The notes beneath the pieces were generated by a model, which had not been told where the DNA came from, did not search any database, and saw nothing but the letters and a program-made list of their open reading frames with translations. Positions 6,539 through 6,735 of a DNA stretch of 6,735 nt are shown here, one piece after another. This stretch comes from Gammaproteobacteria bacterium (lineage in GTDB: Bacteria > Pseudomonadota > Gammaproteobacteria > Pseudomonadales > Pseudohongiellaceae): the NCBI GenBank assembly GCA_003451715.1, contig DMJN01000168.1, positions 1 through 6,735 of the forward strand, written 5' to 3'. The position numbers and the translations under genes were made by a program. Position 1 is the stretch's first letter. Each line of letters begins with the position of its first letter.

Positions 6539-6735
6539 TGCATTTTTGAGAAACGATTGACCTTCAATGTCTCTTCTGCGGAGAGAAAAATCAATTAGTT
6601 TTGTATTGTACCATTCCCCAGCAAGACTATACCAAGAGCTGTCGGATTTATTGTAGACCGACGCAGATCTTAACTGTTATTGATGATACAGTGTACGTCG
6701 TCAAAGCATATGGTGTAAGTCGTCAGATGATCTGG
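6535..6735 (+). CDS. CPXCG-type small cysteine-rich protein with in-frame TGA, candidate selenoprotein (3' truncated)
   Basis: Read from ATG 6535 (or the adjacent ATG 6538), the frame runs 67 codons to the window end with one internal stop, TGA at codon 5: M-M-H-F-U-E-T-I. An SD-like AGAAG lies at 6523-6527. After the TGA comes C12-L-F-C15-G-E, then YCTIPQQDY (24-32), SCRIYCRP (35-42), and a beta-like tail TVIDDTVYVV (47-56). This order matches the CPXCG cysteine-rich family (about 60-70 residues; CPYCGE, then a DCS..Q.YIEDC-like stretch, then CCRPI), a presumed small zinc-ribbon protein of unknown function. Differences: Leu replaces Pro in the first motif, and Tyr replaces one Cys of the second. 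No in-frame ATG, GTG or TTG lies between the TGA and C12. Family membership is fairly sure; decoding of the TGA as selenocysteine is inference from selA nearby, the ATGA coupling and the hairpin at 6570-6586. Alternatives are a decayed gene or an AUU/ACG start. Confidence 0.6.
6547..6549 (+). other. In-frame TGA, candidate selenocysteine codon
   Basis: The fifth codon of the frame that opens at the coupled ATG 6535 is TGA. No other stop occurs in that frame up to 6735. If recoded it would place Sec seven residues before the Cys-x-x-Cys motif. Confidence 0.5.
6555..6596 (+). promoter_or_regulatory. Candidate bacterial SECIS hairpin
   Basis: Upper stem 6570-6576 (TCTCTTC) pairs with 6580-6586 (GGAGAGA), 7 bp with one U-G wobble, around a three-base loop UGC (6577-6579). 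There are 27 nt between the TGA and the loop, and G is the second loop base; as I recall the bacterial SECIS consensus, 16-37 nt and a G in the first two loop positions are expected. A lower stem is possible between GATTGA (6555-6560) and TCAATT (6591-6596). It competes with a small local hairpin ATTGA-CCT-TCAAT (6556-6568). Such elements are short and give many false positives, so the call rests on context. Confidence 0.45.

Noticed and set aside
6556..6568. Small perfect hairpin ATTGA-CCT-TCAAT as the SECIS element itself.
   Set aside because: Its loop is only 11 nt after the TGA and has no G, so it fits the bacterial SECIS model worse than the hairpin at 6570-6586.
6682..6735. The peptide KAYGVSRQMIW resembles the helix-turn-helix start of an IS481/IS3-type transposase.
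   Set aside because: It is in frame with, and lies at the expected C-terminal distance of, the CPXCG-like protein; no inverted repeat or other transposase signature is visible.
6539..6735. A tRNA(Sec) gene (selC) or other RNA gene in the right-hand end.
   Set aside because: No cloverleaf, T-loop motif or CCA end could be found on either strand; the stretch reads better as coding.

Overview
The window looks like chromosomal DNA of a gammaproteobacterium of moderate GC. This is inferred from the close resemblance of its SelA to the E. coli protein and from the mix of families present. No rRNA, tRNA, insertion sequence, phage gene or CRISPR array was seen. Genes cover nearly all of it; the only non-coding stretches are about 67 bp (2721-2787) and about 164 bp (5430-5593).

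Left part (1-2720, + strand): the C-terminal two thirds of a MoxR-family AAA+ ATPase, cut by the window edge. It is coupled by a TAATG overlap to an exported 690-residue TPR-repeat protein with an unrecognised C-terminal domain. Middle (2788-5429): a Bcr/CflA-type MFS drug transporter on + and selA (selenocysteine synthase) on -, converging so tightly that their stop codons share the palindrome TTAA. Right part (5594-6735, + strand, divergent from selA): an NAD(P)-dependent D-2-hydroxyacid dehydrogenase, followed with a 4-base ATGA overlap by a small cysteine-rich reading frame of the CPXCG type that runs off the window.

The point of greatest interest is that last reading frame. It can be translated from the coupled ATG only if an in-frame TGA at codon 5 (6547-6549) is read through. 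Between that TGA and the first Cys-x-x-Cys motif there is no ATG, GTG or TTG in frame. About 27 nt after the TGA lies the loop of a 7-bp hairpin whose UGC loop carries a G at its second position, as expected of a bacterial SECIS element. selA lies about 1.1 kb away, so the host is likely to make selenocysteine. Together these suggest a small CPXCG-type selenoprotein, cotranslated with the dehydrogenase. A decayed gene or a non-standard start (AUU/ACG) remains a real alternative.
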